From positions 1 to 45,445 of the forward strand of contig JABFSX010000014.1 of NCBI GenBank assembly GCA_013268835.1: a stretch of DNA of 45,445 bases. Reading direction: 5' to 3'. Source of the stretch: Candidatus Altimarinota bacterium. GTDB lineage: Bacteria > Patescibacteriota > Gracilibacteria > BD1-5 > UBA2023. The notes under the pieces are model-generated. The model was not told the DNA's origin, did no database searches, and saw nothing but the letters and a program-made list of their open reading frames with translations. The translations under genes and the position numbers were made by a program. Numbering within the stretch: position 1 is the stretch's first letter; each line of letters starts with the position of its first letter. This document shows positions 28,102 to 38,051 of this stretch, one piece after another.

Positions 28102-28710
28102 TTAGTCATCGTGTCAGATAATATTATGGATCCAATCACCAATAGTTCATAAGAATCAGCCATAGGTATTAGCACTACAGCTTGCTGGATCTGCCTTTTT
28201 ATTATATTCGGTTGCATCATTATCTACGAGAGTATCCCACTTTTTTATAATCTCTTCTTCTGTCCCAGTTCCATACCAGACAAGGAGTCTATCAGCACTT
28301 CATACAGTGATATTGGCAGGATTAGTAACTCCTGAGCCATTAAGAATATAGTAGAGATGCTGACTGTCGTTCGTTTTATAGAAATTATCTCGATCCGTCT
28401 GAATATATCCACTTCCTATTCCCCAATAGAGATTTGCAAAAAGATCCCCCCAGGTACTTGCAGCCATATGTACGTGTATGAGTCATCATTTTCCATCATG
28501 GAGATGAATTCGATCTTCAGGAGTTACTCCTTGGGTGACATTGCAACGAGAAACTTCTTCCATATAAACGTAGGATGAAAAATCCCATTTTTTTCCATCA
28601 ATATACGTTGCAAAATTTGCATGATGATGGACGATAAAGGGTCTTGGTACAATTAGGTAGGTTATAACTATTGAGATAATAATTAAGAAGAGTGAGATCA
28701 GATATTTCAT
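28102..28710 (-). CDS. Membrane-anchored His-rich protein, possible metal binder
   Basis: 202 residues from ATG 28710, with seven or so TGA-Gly codons. One N-terminal helix (YLISLFLIIISIVITYLIV) is followed by FIVHHHANFATYIDGKKWDF and RIHLHDGK-G-G-LIHVHMAASTWGDLF. The HHHANFxxYIDGxxxDF plus HLHxGxxxxIHVH pattern is found in exported proteins of CPR and archaea and would suit copper or zinc binding. Two cysteines (SRCNVTQ, ASCSANT) lie outside the His motifs. Thirty-two bases upstream of the Cys-Cys membrane protein. Confidence 0.75.
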
Positions 28711-28726
28711 ATAAAGTAGTTATTTT

Positions 28727-29098
28727 TTATTCTATTGCCTGAGCCATCACTTCAATACAACCAAGTGTAAGCCAGACGGTTGCTATGAGGCGTGATTCGT
28801 AGATATGTGCGCCATAAAGTGCAGTCATAAGGATTCCACCAATAGAAAGAAGTATAGCCTGACGAATACTCGCATGAATAGTTCCAAGATTTACATCGCC
28901 TCGATAATATATTTTTTTCATGAAAAATAAAATGAGAGACAAAAAGCTACTTCCAGTAAGAAAAACCCCAATTCCCATAAGGGAAAATCCCATCATGGGG
29001 GCAGTAGTCGGATCCATATAAAAATAAAGCATTGTCATGGACATACTGCTTGCAAGAAAAATAAGGAAAAGTATGAAGAAATAAGCTCTAAGAGGCAT
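28727..29098 (-). CDS. Small four-helix membrane protein
   Basis: 123 residues if started at ATG 29098 (MPLRAYFFILFLIFLASSMS); an upstream in-frame ATG at 29137 would add thirteen residues but precedes no better signal. Four hydrophobic helices make up nearly the whole protein, with a short basic loop (MKKIYYRGDV) in the middle. Met-rich in the first two helices (SMSMTMLYFYM). No known family recognised. First gene of the minus-strand set with the His-rich and Cys-Cys proteins. Confidence 0.72.
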   Translation of the reverse strand: MPLRAYFFILFLIFLASSMSMTMLYFYMDPTTAPMMGFSLMGIGVFLTGSSFLSLILFFMKKIYYRGDVNLGTIHASIRQAILLSIGGILMTALYGAHIYESRLIATVWLTLGCIEVMAQAIE

Positions 29099-29104
29099 GA
29101 TTAT

Positions 29105-29133
29105 TTGACAAAAAAATGAAATCAGAGTACACT
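29105..29133 (+). promoter_or_regulatory. Promoter candidate for the 29253 gene (TTGACA-N17-TACACT)
   Basis: TTGACA at 29105-29110 and TACACT at 29128-29133 with 17 bp spacing, about 120 bases before the exported protein. A second weaker candidate (TTTCAT-N17-TATACT) lies nearer the gene. The -35 overlaps the start region of the divergent membrane protein. Confidence 0.4.
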
Positions 29134-29252
29134 TCATCCTAAGATATCCATTTTCCCTCTATTATCAAGTAGAGTATGTGAGTTTCATAATCTGAAATAG
29201 TCTAATATACTCGAATAATGGTATAGATGTAGCTTCCTTAATTTATCTTTTT

Positions 29253-29774
29253 ATGAAAAAAATTCATACATCTCACACTGACTTTTTTGCACTCTATCGA
29301 TCGAGTCAGATTCGAAAGTATTTTCTTTCGGGTGGTATTGCTCTATTTATGGCATTTACATTTGTTTCCACGATCAATGGGGGTATCGATACTCGGGGCC
29401 TTATGGCGAGCGTTGCGAGTGTAACGGAGGCACCACGACTTGAAGCTGATTTGATAATGAAACGTGATGGAGGAAATCTTATTTTTACTTTTGGTGCGAA
29501 TGCAAAAAAAGTTGATCGTATTGAATTTACTCTTCTTTCTGATCCTGCTAAATTCAAATCCCTGACAAGTTCAGATACTGCCATAAAAATAACAGGGCAA
29601 CAGGAGATTGGCGCATATCATGTAAGTATAAGTACTCAGGGTCGTGATATTGTCTCAGGAACACAGATTGCTATGCTTCTAGCTGGTATTGATGCTGGAG
29701 TTCCCCTTGCAATTACGGATACTGAGTTTGTGAGCGAAGGGCAGAGATATAGTATGACTAATAAGTGAGAATAA
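29253..29774 (+). CDS. Exported or anchored protein of unknown function
   Basis: 173 residues; the final TGA-GAA adds Gly-Glu before TAA 29772-29774. An N-terminal hydrophobic segment (YFLSGGIALFMAFTFVST) after a basic start suggests an uncleaved signal or an anchor. The body has a beta-rich look (LEADLIMKRDGGNLIFTFGA, KVDRIEFTLLSDPAKF, AIKITGQQEIGAYHVSI), similar in style to cohesin-like or immunoglobulin-like domains, but I cannot name a family. Two bases separate it from the next gene, so the two are translationally linked. Confidence 0.78.
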
Positions 29775-29776
29775 AA

Positions 29777-30496
29777 ATGGAAGAGGCCAATAAGGATTAT
29801 CAATATATAGAGTATGAATCATCTCACGTATGATCTTTTAGTATAGAATGATCAGAAAAATGAGAAATAATACCATTTCGTATGCATCTGGTTGATTTAA
29901 AGAGCGGAAAATTTCGGATATATTTTTTACAGAATAAAGAATTAGTACCTGCAGATCCTTTTGCTGTAATAAAAAATCAGACACCATTTATATCATTTTG
30001 GTTCAAAAAAGACTCTCATTCATCACATATTGCAGGGATGTATTTGCCAAGTCATATGAGATGAATGGGGTATTCTTGAGTATTTTTTTCCCAATTCATC
30101 AAGTTTATGAATTTTTCTGCTATAGATATTGGGAAAACAACAGAAATCCGAAAACCTATATTCTGAAAAATGCTCGAGAAATGGTGATTTGAATGAGAAA
30201 AAAGTGATATTGTTGTTAATATTGAAGACATTGATTCTGATGGGATTCCACTGGTATCTATTGCTGAGAATCATGGAAAAACAATAGTAAATCAATCAAA
30301 GTTACAATGAAATATTTTTTTTCGGATTTCAAATACGACAACTTGAGGAATGACAAATAGGGTTGCATTGCAAACAAAATACATCCTTGCTCATCCGGAG
30401 ATGTTGGAATTACAACAACAAAAATCACAACAATCAGTCGTTAAATCAAGAATATACAAGACTCGTTCCAATGCTCTTTTATTTGGTTGAAAGTAG
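29777..30496 (+). CDS. GNAT-like acetyltransferase-type protein, visible only with UGA as Gly
   Basis: 239 residues from ATG 29777 to TAG 30494; about a dozen in-frame TGA, so no long standard-code frame exists. The region PSHMR-G-MGYS-G-VFFSQFIKFMN resembles the acetyl-CoA-binding Arg-x-x-Gly-x-Gly/Ala loop of GNAT enzymes, and RKPIF-G-KMLEKW-G-FE resembles the following helix and strand. The C-terminal third has a Gln-rich stretch (ELQQQKSQQ). Assigned by pattern only; could be another alpha/beta fold. Confidence 0.65.
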
Positions 30497-30520
30497 ATTT
30501 TCTTTTTCTGTATTTTTCTC

Positions 30521-30550
30521 TATAATCCCCAAGAAATTTGGGATTATTTT
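30521..30550 (+). terminator. Terminator after the GNAT-like gene
   Basis: ATAATCCC (30522-30529) and GGGATTAT (30540-30547) form a perfect stem followed by TTTT. TATAAT at 30521-30526 overlaps the left arm and could be the -10 for the next gene, as in the RNase R region. Confidence 0.75.
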
Positions 30551-30564
30551 ATTACATACTCATC

Positions 30565-32058
30565 ATGAAAAAACACGATATTCTCGAAAATATAAAAATA
30601 GAAAAGTTGATATTTGGTGGATCAGGACTGGCAACAGCATCTGATGGTCGAAAGATTATTGTTTCAGGTGGAGCGATTCCCGATGCGATGGTTGATCTCA
30701 GGATTACCAAGTCAAAAAAGAATCATCTGGAGGCTCAGATCTATCGTACCGTAAAAAAATCACCACTCGAGCTAGATATTCCATCCAATTGGCAACTCTA
30801 TGGTGGATGTAAATGGCTTCCAATTCCATATCCCAAGCAATTGGAGATCAAGGAGCAACAGATCACCGAAGCATTTCATTCACTAAAAGAAGAAACTGCA
30901 GATACAACTTGGCACTCTATTATTCGTTCTCCTGACTCTGAACACTATCGAAACAAGGTAGAGTTTTCATGGGGAAAATATATCTCAGAACGAGAAGGAA
31001 AGCATGATGAATATCGTTTTGGTTTTCATGTTCAGGGGCAATTTGATCGGATTGAAGATTGCTGGTATTGTGTTCTTGCAGATGATGTCACAAACGCGAT
31101 ATTCAAAGATATTGATGTTCTTGCAAGAAAATCTGGAATTCCCACCTATGATCCAAAAACAGGAGTTGGATTCTGGAGGCATCTCGTGATTCGTCGTGCC
31201 AAGATGACAGGACAGACAATGGTGATATTTTCAGTAAATGGAATATTCGAATCAGGAAATGCGGCAAAAAAATGAACAAAAGAATATTTATTGACAGAAA
31301 TGATTCAACAACTGTCTAAAAAATATGAAAGTATTACTTCAATATATTTCTTAGAGAACACTAGTAGAGCTGATGTAGTACAATGAAATCAGGTATTGCT
31401 CTATGGTGAATCAACTATTACTGACGAGCTCCTTGGTCTGACATTTGAGATTCAACCGAAGAGTTTTTTTCAGGTAAATACGCTCGGAGCTGAGAAACTG
31501 TATCAGTGTGTGATTGATTCAATTCAACAGAAGTGAGGTACTCTTTTAGATCTGTATGCTGGTACAGGAACTATCGGAATACTGCTTGCGAAGGAATTCA
31601 AAAAGGTGTATTCTGTTGAACTGGTTACTTCTTCGAGTGAGGATGGACAGAAGAATTCGGACAGAAATAGCGTTAAAAATGTAGAATTTGTAAATTCAAA
31701 GGTAGAAGATTTCGCAAAGGAGTTCTCATCTGGATGAGGAAAATCTGATACCATTGTACTTGATCCACCACGAGATGGTCTTCATCCGAGTGCTATTCCT
31801 CATATCCTGACTTTTGGGGCTCGTGAGATTATCTATGTTTCTTGTAATCCTGCTACTCTTGTCCGAGATATCTCTATCATGCTCGGAAAAGAGATGAGTC
31901 ATGAGACGACAGATATTGATGCAACAGATATTGGAGCAAGCAAAGAGGCATTGGAAGTAAAAAATCTCCCAAAATATCGAATATCTGATATTACTCCGAT
32001 GGATATGTTTCCTCATACGCACCATATCGAAACAGTGGTGAGACTTGAGAGAATTTAG
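30565..32058 (+). CDS. TrmA/RlmD-type RNA m5U methyltransferase
   Basis: 497 residues; at least five in-frame TGA, three of them in the SAM-binding half. An N-terminal TRAM-like strand region ([21 protein letters not shown], a known RumA word) is followed by the catalytic domain: [34 protein letters not shown] (SAM site), DPPRDGLHP, and [15 protein letters not shown] with the catalytic Cys. The end [16 protein letters not shown] is diagnostic. Methylates a uridine in 23S rRNA (or tRNA) with SAM. The four-cysteine iron-sulfur site of RlmD is not present; only one Cys remains near it ([17 protein letters not shown]). Start 30565 preferred over TTG 30538. Confidence 0.92.
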
Positions 32059-32076
32059 TAGCAAAAAATATATAAA

Positions 32077-32118
32077 AAATACCCCGACCACATCACTGTG
32101 TATTGGGGTATTTTATTA
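32077..32118 (+). terminator. Terminator after the methyltransferase
   Basis: AAAATACCCC and GGGGTATTTT pair around a loop of some twenty bases, followed by ATTATTTT; about 20 bases after the TAG. Confidence 0.8.
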
Positions 32119-32145
32119 TTTTACTTAGCCTACTTCTGTCAAAAT

Positions 32146-32172
32146 TTGTATTTTTATCAAATGTCATATACT
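32146..32172 (+). promoter_or_regulatory. Promoter candidate for the peptidase gene, near-leaderless
   Basis: TTGTAT (32146-32151) and TATACT (32167-32172) with 15 bp spacing (16 if TTTGTA is taken). TATACT ends nine bases before the ATG at 32182, so the transcript would start two or three bases before the start codon. Confidence 0.45.
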
Positions 32173-32181
32173 TCATAACCT

Positions 32182-33288
32182 ATGAATTCCTATATCCTCC
32201 TCGCATCTGGTATTTCCCCCATTCGCAATGGTGATGTCCATTATCCGTTTCGTGTTGATTCAGATTTTCTTGCTTGGGTGGGGATGGATATCGAATGAGC
32301 TATTCTCATTCATGATCTTCGTTCGAAAGAACAGGTATTATTTTTTGATGAACCAGATGAGAAAAAGCGTCTTTGGGAATCAGTGAAGTGGGATATTGAC
32401 ACCATCCGAGCATATGGATTTATCGGAAAGATTCTTCCTCGAACTGAATTGAAGATATATCTGGAGTGACTTGAATGAGATTTTCATTTGCCTGAGAAAG
32501 TTATTACTTCAACAGAAAAAGAGTATATTTTGATTCGAGAGATACTTGCAGGAAAGCCAATATCGAGCGCAGATCGTTATATTATCCAGAAGAGGATATG
32601 TAAGCCAGAAGAGGATGTTGCAAAGATACAAAAAGCTATCCAAATTACTGAAAAGATATACAATTATCTCCTTGAAAATACTCAATCAGGAATGTATGAA
32701 TATGAGATCGAAGCAATGATTGCATATCAATTCCGACTGCATCGTGGTATTGAAGCTTTTCCATCGATTGTTGCGAGTGGCCCGAATGCTTGCATTATAC
32801 ATTATACCGCTAATAATCGGAAAATCGAAAACTGAGATTTAGTTTTGATTGATTTTGGTATTGAACTCGATGGATTTGGTGCGGATATCTCTCGGACATT
32901 TGCTGTTGGTGAAATTATGAATTCAAGACAACAGGAACTATATGATGCTGTTCTTGATGTAAAATCATTCGCTGAGAGTACTCTAAAACCAGGGATTACT
33001 CGAAAAAACTGGAATAGAGGTGTGAAAGAATATATGTTCGCTGTATGTCAGAAACTACAACTTCCAGATATTGAGAAATTCACTGCTTTTACCAATCCGT
33101 ATTTTCCATATTCTATCGGACATTTTCTGGGGCTTGATACACATGATGTTGGTGATTCGGATATTCCGTTTATGCCTGGTATGGTTCTTACGATTGAACC
33201 AGGGATACATCTTCCGATAGAGGGTATTGGTATACGAATCGAGGATGATTATCTGATTACCGTTTCTGGGTGCAAAAAACTTTCATAA
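32182..33288 (+). CDS. M24 family metallopeptidase, Xaa-Pro aminopeptidase type
   Basis: 368 residues. Removes N-terminal residues before proline using two metal ions. An N-terminal aminopeptidase-P-like domain (NGDVHYPFRVDSDFLAWV) is followed by the pita-bread domain with VASGPNACIIHYTANNR, LIDFGIELDGFGADISRTF (two Asp ligands), SIGHFLGLDTHDV (His ligand), TIEPGIHLP and IRIEDDYLIT (Glu ligands). TGA at 32833-32835 gives EN-G-DLVLIDFG and joins the halves; three more are in the N-terminal domain. Shorter than E. coli PepP (441). Confidence 0.93.
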
Positions 33289-33345
33289 AAACTACTTGAA
33301 AAAATCCATTTTTTTCATATAATCGCATCTCTCTAATTCACAAAT

Positions 33346-33921
33346 ATGAAACTATTTACGCTACTTGCTGGATATGCTGCTGGTCTCGCTGTTGCGATGA
33401 AATATCGCAAGGACAATGGAACCTCAAAACTCGATACTGCTGCTCCAACATCTCAGAAAAAATTTAATTCATTTCTCGAAGAAGTAGTTGATATTCATAA
33501 AACTGCTTTTGCGGATGTAAAAGGGTTTATGAAAGAAAATTTTGATGATGTTGAAAATTTTGATGATCTTCAGAAAAAAGTCTCTGGAATGGTATCAAAT
33601 TTCACAGAAAATCTCGATTCACATATAGATGCTGCTAAGAAAACAGGAACAACAAAAAAAGATGAGCTTCTTAAGATTGCTTCAGATTTTTATACTTCTC
33701 ATGAGGTTACGCTTGAAACTGCAAAGGCAAAGGCAATATCATTTGCTGGGGTTTCAGAGGAAACAGTTGATTCATGGCTCAGTAGTGCTCGTGAAGAGCT
33801 CAAGTCAGCATATCATAAGATACAAGCCAAGTTTACTGATTCAGTAGATGCTGCAGAAGAAGTAGTAGTTCCAATTAAAAAGCCTGCACCCAGAAAGACT
33901 TCTACTAAAAAAGCCGAATAA
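33346..33921 (+). CDS. Helical YtxH/apolipoprotein-like protein, unknown function
   Basis: 191 residues. A short N-terminal hydrophobic stretch (LFTLLAGYAAGLAVAM) then a mostly amphipathic helical body (FLEEVVDIHKTAFADVKGF; LQKKVSGMVSNFTENLDSHI) and a Lys/Ala/Thr-rich tail (KKPAPRKTSTKKAE). The layout resembles YtxH-like stress proteins and phasin-type proteins. No in-frame TGA. Precedes grpE, but a terminator lies between them. Confidence 0.75.
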   Translation: MKLFTLLAGYAAGLAVAMKYRKDNGTSKLDTAAPTSQKKFNSFLEEVVDIHKTAFADVKGFMKENFDDVENFDDLQKKVSGMVSNFTENLDSHIDAAKKTGTTKKDELLKIASDFYTSHEVTLETAKAKAISFAGVSEETVDSWLSSAREELKSAYHKIQAKFTDSVDAAEEVVVPIKKPAPRKTSTKKAE

Positions 33922-33928
33922 CATCATT

Positions 33929-33955
33929 AAAAAATACCGAATTCGGTATTTTTTT
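33929..33955 (+). terminator. Terminator before grpE
   Basis: AAATACCGAATTCGGTATTT is a palindrome around EcoRI-type GAATTC followed by TTTTT, seven bases after the TAA of the helical protein. Confidence 0.85.
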
Positions 33956-33986
33956 CACTCTTAATTAATTCTAAAAATAATACACT

Positions 33987-34535
33987 ATGACCACTCAAGA
34001 TACAAAAAAAATAGATCCAAATGATTCTTCAATAGTTGAAGAGATCGAAACTATCGTAAATGAAGCTGAGGATGATACATCAAATATCGGAAAAGATGCT
34101 CCAGTAGATATTTCAGAACAAGTCATAAGCTTACAAGCCTCTTTGGCTCGATCACAAGCTGATTATCAGAATTTACTTATGCGAGTTGATCGAGATAAGG
34201 CAGATATGGCATTTTTTCTTTCAGCAAAGATGCTGACACCACTTCTCACTCAAGTAGATAATCTAGAGCGAGCTGTAAAACTAAAGGAAGGAATTGAATG
34301 AGATACATTTGTTGATGGCATTCGTTCAGTGCTTTCATGATTTCAAAAATTTCTTGAATCTCAATGAGTGACTTCATTTGTGTCAATTTGACAGGAGGTT
34401 GACCCTGATCGTCATGATGTGATGACAGAGATGCCAGGAGAATCTGGAAAAATTGTATCAGAATTTGAAAAAGGATATCTCCTGAGGGATCGAGTTCTTC
34501 GTCATGCCAAGGTAATTGTTGGTTCTGGAAATTAA
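33987..34535 (+). CDS. grpE: GrpE, nucleotide exchange factor of DnaK
   Basis: 182 residues. A low-complexity acidic N-terminus, then the long dimer helix (EQVISLQASLARSQADYQNLLMR and further), then the C-terminal beta domain: SI-G-QEVDPDRHDVMTEMPGE, SEFEKGYLLRDRVLRHAKVIVG. TGA as Gly at four positions, including LKEGIE-G. dnaK and dnaJ are not in the window. Confidence 0.95.
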
Positions 34536-34554
34536 TTTTTACTGATAGTATATT

Positions 34555-35163
34555 ATGCGATCTACAATTCGAGAAATTCTTAATAAAATAGAAGCATTAA
34601 ATAATGATCTTCGAGAGGAATATGATAGACTATCGAGTAAGTATGGTTTTTCTTTTGATCGGAAAAAGGTAATCTTTTTGGAAGAATTTCGCAAGAGGAA
34701 TAAATCCTTCAGATTTCCAACTTGGAAATATGTTATTCCGTCGAATCTAAGACATTTTCTTTCTATTCCATTTATCTATGGGATGATTGTTCCAACACTT
34801 ATTCTTGATATATTTCTTACAATATATCAATGGGCAGCCTTTTCTCTATATCGAATTCCTCGGGTAAAGCGCTCAGATTTTATTATCTACGATAGGAGAT
34901 TTCTCGATTATCTGAACCTAGTACAGAAGGTTAATTGTCTCTATTGCAGTTATGTAAATGGAGTATTTGCTTATGCGGTTGAGATAGGAGCAAGAACAGA
35001 GCGGTATTGGTGTCCGATCAAAGCGGCGCATAAGCCAAGATTTTCTCATGGTTGGTATCAAGATTTTGCGGATTATGGAAACCCGGAAGACTGGAATGTT
35101 AAGTTTAAAGATGGAGAAAAGGCATTTATTGACTCTTATTGAGAAAAGAGTTTTATAAAGTAA
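34555..35163 (+). CDS. Conserved membrane-associated protein with Cys motif, unknown function
   Basis: 202 residues; TGA at 35140-35142 extends it by seven residues to TAA 35161. A predicted helical hairpin (SKYGFSFDRKKVIFLEEF, then FLSIPFIYGMIVPTLILDIFLTIYQ) is followed by NCLYCSYVNG, ARTERYWCPIKAAHKPRFSHGWYQDF. The Cys-x-x-Cys plus YWCPIK word looks like a conserved bacterial family of unknown function. Nineteen bases after grpE. Confidence 0.78.
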
Positions 35164-35267
35164 TCTCCATTGAGAAAAGTTGCTTTTTTTAAAATTTTTC
35201 TCATAATCTAGTGAAGTGAGGAAGAAGAAAATACAGTTTAATTTTATTAAAGTAAACAAAGATTTCT

Positions 35268-35287
35268 TGCCACAGAAGTGGTAGAAT
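35268..35287 (+). promoter_or_regulatory. Possible operator/-10 region of the Fur-like gene
   Basis: TGCCAC-N4-GTGGTA (35268-35283) is an imperfect inverted repeat (CCAC/GTGG) adjoining TAGAAT (35282-35287); the ATG at 35296 is eight bases after the -10, so the transcript would begin at or near the start codon. No good -35 is seen. The role as autoregulator site is inference. Confidence 0.3.
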
Positions 35288-35295
35288 AATATCGT

Positions 35296-35637
35296 ATGAG
35301 AACCCATCAATATCGAGATATCATCTGTGACACATGCACCTGTAGACATCTTTCAGCGGATGATATTTTTGATGAGATTCGTGTGCGAGAGCCAAAGATT
35401 GGCCGAGCTACGGTATATCGAAATATTGAGTCCATGGCAGAACAGGGGGTGCTTCGTCGCTTTCCAGGAATCAATGGAAAAACGTATTATGAGTGCAATA
35501 ATCTCACTCATGCTCATCTGGTTGACGATGCATCTGGTATGTTTTGTGATTTTCCGATGGAGAAAATCCAGATTTCAGATATTCCTGTAGGCTATGAGAT
35601 AGCCGAGATCCGTATTCAGATCCGTAAACAACAATAA
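35296..35637 (+). CDS. Fur-family transcriptional regulator with altered metal site
   Basis: 113 residues. The winged-helix part HLSADDIFDEIRVREPKIGRATVYRNIESMAEQGVLRRF matches Fur/PerR/Zur. The dimer domain has LTHAHLVDDASGMFCDF where Fur has HHHxxCxxCGxxxDF: the first CxxC is replaced by Asp-Asp-Ala-Ser, so the structural zinc Cys pair is lost, while one His and Cys remain. A second CxC (ICDTCTCRHL) precedes the wing. No in-frame TGA. Regulated metal or signal unknown. Confidence 0.88.
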   Translation: MRTHQYRDIICDTCTCRHLSADDIFDEIRVREPKIGRATVYRNIESMAEQGVLRRFPGINGKTYYECNNLTHAHLVDDASGMFCDFPMEKIQISDIPVGYEIAEIRIQIRKQQ

Positions 35638-35677
35638 GGATTCAGATTTTATTTTTTATCTTTTACTCTATTTGGTT

Positions 35678-36406
35678 ATGAAAGCAGTAATTTCCCTTAA
35701 AAATCTCTCAAAAACCATTGGAAAATCTGAGATTCTTTCGGATATATCACTTTCACTCCAATCTGGAGAGGTTTTTGGATTTCTTGGTCCCAATGGCGCC
35801 GGGAAGACAACAACAATGAAGGCAATTCTTGGCATTATAGAGCCAACGAGTGGTCAGGTTCGTATTTTTGGAAAGCTCCCTACAGATACTGCTGTTCAGA
35901 TGCGAATCGGATTTATGCCGGAGAATACCTATCTCTACAAGTACCTTACGGGTGATGAATTTCTTGATTTTAATGGTCGATTCTATAACCTCTCTCGAGA
36001 GAAACTCGAAGAGAGAAAAACATGGGCACTCGAAAAGGTGGGACTTGTGCAAGCTCGGAATAAGAGACTGAATGCGTATTCAAAAGGAATGTTGCAACGA
36101 ATTGGACTTGCTCAAGCAATACTCCATGATCCAGATATTATCTTCCTTGATGAGCCAATGAGTGGTCTTGACCCAGTTGGACGAAAGATGGTAAAGGATC
36201 TTCTTCTTGAACTCAAGGCTACTGGAAAAACGATATTTTTTAATACACATATTCTCTCTGATGTAGAGTCAATCTGTGATTCATTTGCTATTATCTGTGA
36301 GTGACATCTTGTGGCTCATGAACAAGTGGCAATGCTAAAAATGCCTATTGAGGATTTTTTTATGGAGAGAATTGAAGAAAATAGTACTCGTAATCATATA
36401 GAATAA
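35678..36406 (+). CDS. ABC transporter ATP-binding protein
   Basis: 242 residues. Walker A GPNGAGKTTT near residue 38, signature YSKGMLQRIGLAQAI, Walker B IIFLDEPMSGLDP, and switch His in FFNTHILS. The TGA at 36302-36304 joins the ATPase to the C-terminal tail with HLVAHEQ. Chosen start ATG 35678. No permease gene is adjacent, so the partner is encoded elsewhere; exporters of this type (ABC-2 class) often have separate permeases. Confidence 0.93.
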
Positions 36407-36408
36407 AA

Positions 36409-37023
36409 ATGCTTCCAAAGGATATATTTAGTCGTCATCAGTATATTGGTATTGATCTGGATGAGACACTTGCACAGACAACGATGAATGGAATAAAAAA
36501 ACTTCATACAATGAATCGTATGAAGTTTTTACGTAGTCTTGATGATGTAACTTCATTCGATTGGACAGAATTTCCTGAATGTGATATGACGAGCGATGAG
36601 ATTATGGATTTCTGGAAGACTCATAGTCTTCTCAATATTATTCCTGTTGAAAATGCTATTTTTGGTGTAATTAAACTTTTTCAGATGGATAAGAATATCC
36701 ATATTATTACAGCTCGAAATGAACATGATCATCGAAGTGATACAGAACGTTGGCTTGATGAATATTTTCCAGAAATTCATCCGAGTCATATTCATTTTGC
36801 GAATCATCTTTCGAAGCATAATCATGCCAAATCCACTCTTTGTAAATCATATGGGGTGACTCTTATGATTGATGATGGTCTCCATAATGCTATTGAGCTC
36901 GCCGAACAAGGAATAGAATGTATCCTTCTCGATCAACCATGGAATCGCAAGGAAAGTGCGAATCATCCATTGATTTATCGGGCTCAAAATTGGCAAGAAA
37001 TAATTGATAACCTTCAGATATAA
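36409..37023 (+). CDS. HAD-superfamily 5'-nucleotidase-like protein
   Basis: 204 residues. HAD motif I is IGIDLDETLAQT (nucleophile and acid Asp), motif II ITARNEH (Thr), motif III region with HFANHLSKHNHAKSTLC (Lys), and motif IV LMIDDGLHNA. This order is that of deoxy-5'-nucleotidases of the NT5C type. Begins two bases after the ABC gene stop and two bases before mnmA, so part of one operon. Confidence 0.85.
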   Translation: MLPKDIFSRHQYIGIDLDETLAQTTMNGIKKLHTMNRMKFLRSLDDVTSFDWTEFPECDMTSDEIMDFWKTHSLLNIIPVENAIFGVIKLFQMDKNIHIITARNEHDHRSDTERWLDEYFPEIHPSHIHFANHLSKHNHAKSTLCKSYGVTLMIDDGLHNAIELAEQGIECILLDQPWNRKESANHPLIYRAQNWQEIIDNLQI

Positions 37024-37025
37024 TC

Positions 37026-38051
37026 ATGCAAAAAATCCTTGTTTGACTCTCTGGGTGAGTTGATTCTGCAGTTTCTGCTCTATTACTAATTGAGCAGGGA
37101 TATGAGGTAGCGTGTGGATATATGATTAACTATTTGGATGAAGAAAATGAGAGTTGTCCGACCCGAATTGATCTCGAAGAGGCTCGACGAGTTGCAGAAT
37201 ATCTCGAGTTACCATTCTATACATTTGATTATAGAGAGGAGTACGAGAAGCGGATTGTGGATTATATCTATACAGAATATGAAAAGGGGCGAACTCCAAA
37301 TCCTGATGTGTTCTGTAATAATCTCGTCAAATTTGATCTCTTTCTTGAGGAGGCATTATCTCTCTGATTTGATGGGATTGCAACAGGGCATTATGCCCGT
37401 ACAGTAGAGTGAAAACTTCTAAAATGAATTGATCCAATTAAAGATCAATCATACTTTCTTTCACGGTTATCGAGTTTTCAGCTTGCTCATGCACTATTTC
37501 CAATTGGAAATATAGAAAAAACACAAGTTCGAGAAATAGCAGAAAAAGCATGACTTCCGAATGCAAAACGCAAAGATAGTCAGGGGCTTTGCTTTATTGG
37601 AAAGGTCTCTATGAAAGAATTCTTGGAACGTAGGTTTCCAAAAAAACCATGAAATATCCTTGATACTACTGGAAAAGTTATCGGAATACATGAGTGAGCT
37701 ATTTCCTATACAATCGGGCAAAGGAGGGGAATTGCAATTGGTGGATGACCTGCTCTTGTAGTGATCGCAAAAGATACAAAAAATAATACGATTACTGTTG
37801 GAACCGAAGAGGAACTTTCACTTTTTTCTTCCGAATGTACAATTTCTGATTGGGTATGAGATATCCTCGAGGAATGAAAAATATATAATGCAAAAATTCG
37901 CTATAGGCAAGCAGATCAGATATGTACAATAAAAAAATGAGACTCTTTTTTGAGAATCTCATTCGAGAATCCGCAACGAGCGATTGCAAGTGGACAGATT
38001 TGTGTGATATATGAGGGGGATAGAGTAGTGGTGAGTGGAGTAATTGTTTAA
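37026..38051 (+). CDS. mnmA: tRNA-specific 2-thiouridylase MnmA
   Basis: 341 residues. Makes 2-thiouridine at the wobble position of tRNA for Lys, Glu and Gln. The P-loop reads LV-G-LSG-G-VDSAVSA, with both flanking glycines from TGA (codons 7 and 11). The catalytic Cys is in [12 protein letters not shown], a second conserved word is IATGHYAR, then DQSYFLSRL and [12 protein letters not shown] with the second catalytic Cys, and TIGQRRGI. About ten more TGA-Gly follow. Convergent with sanA with no space between the stops (38051/38052). Sulfur donor genes are not nearby. Confidence 0.96.
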
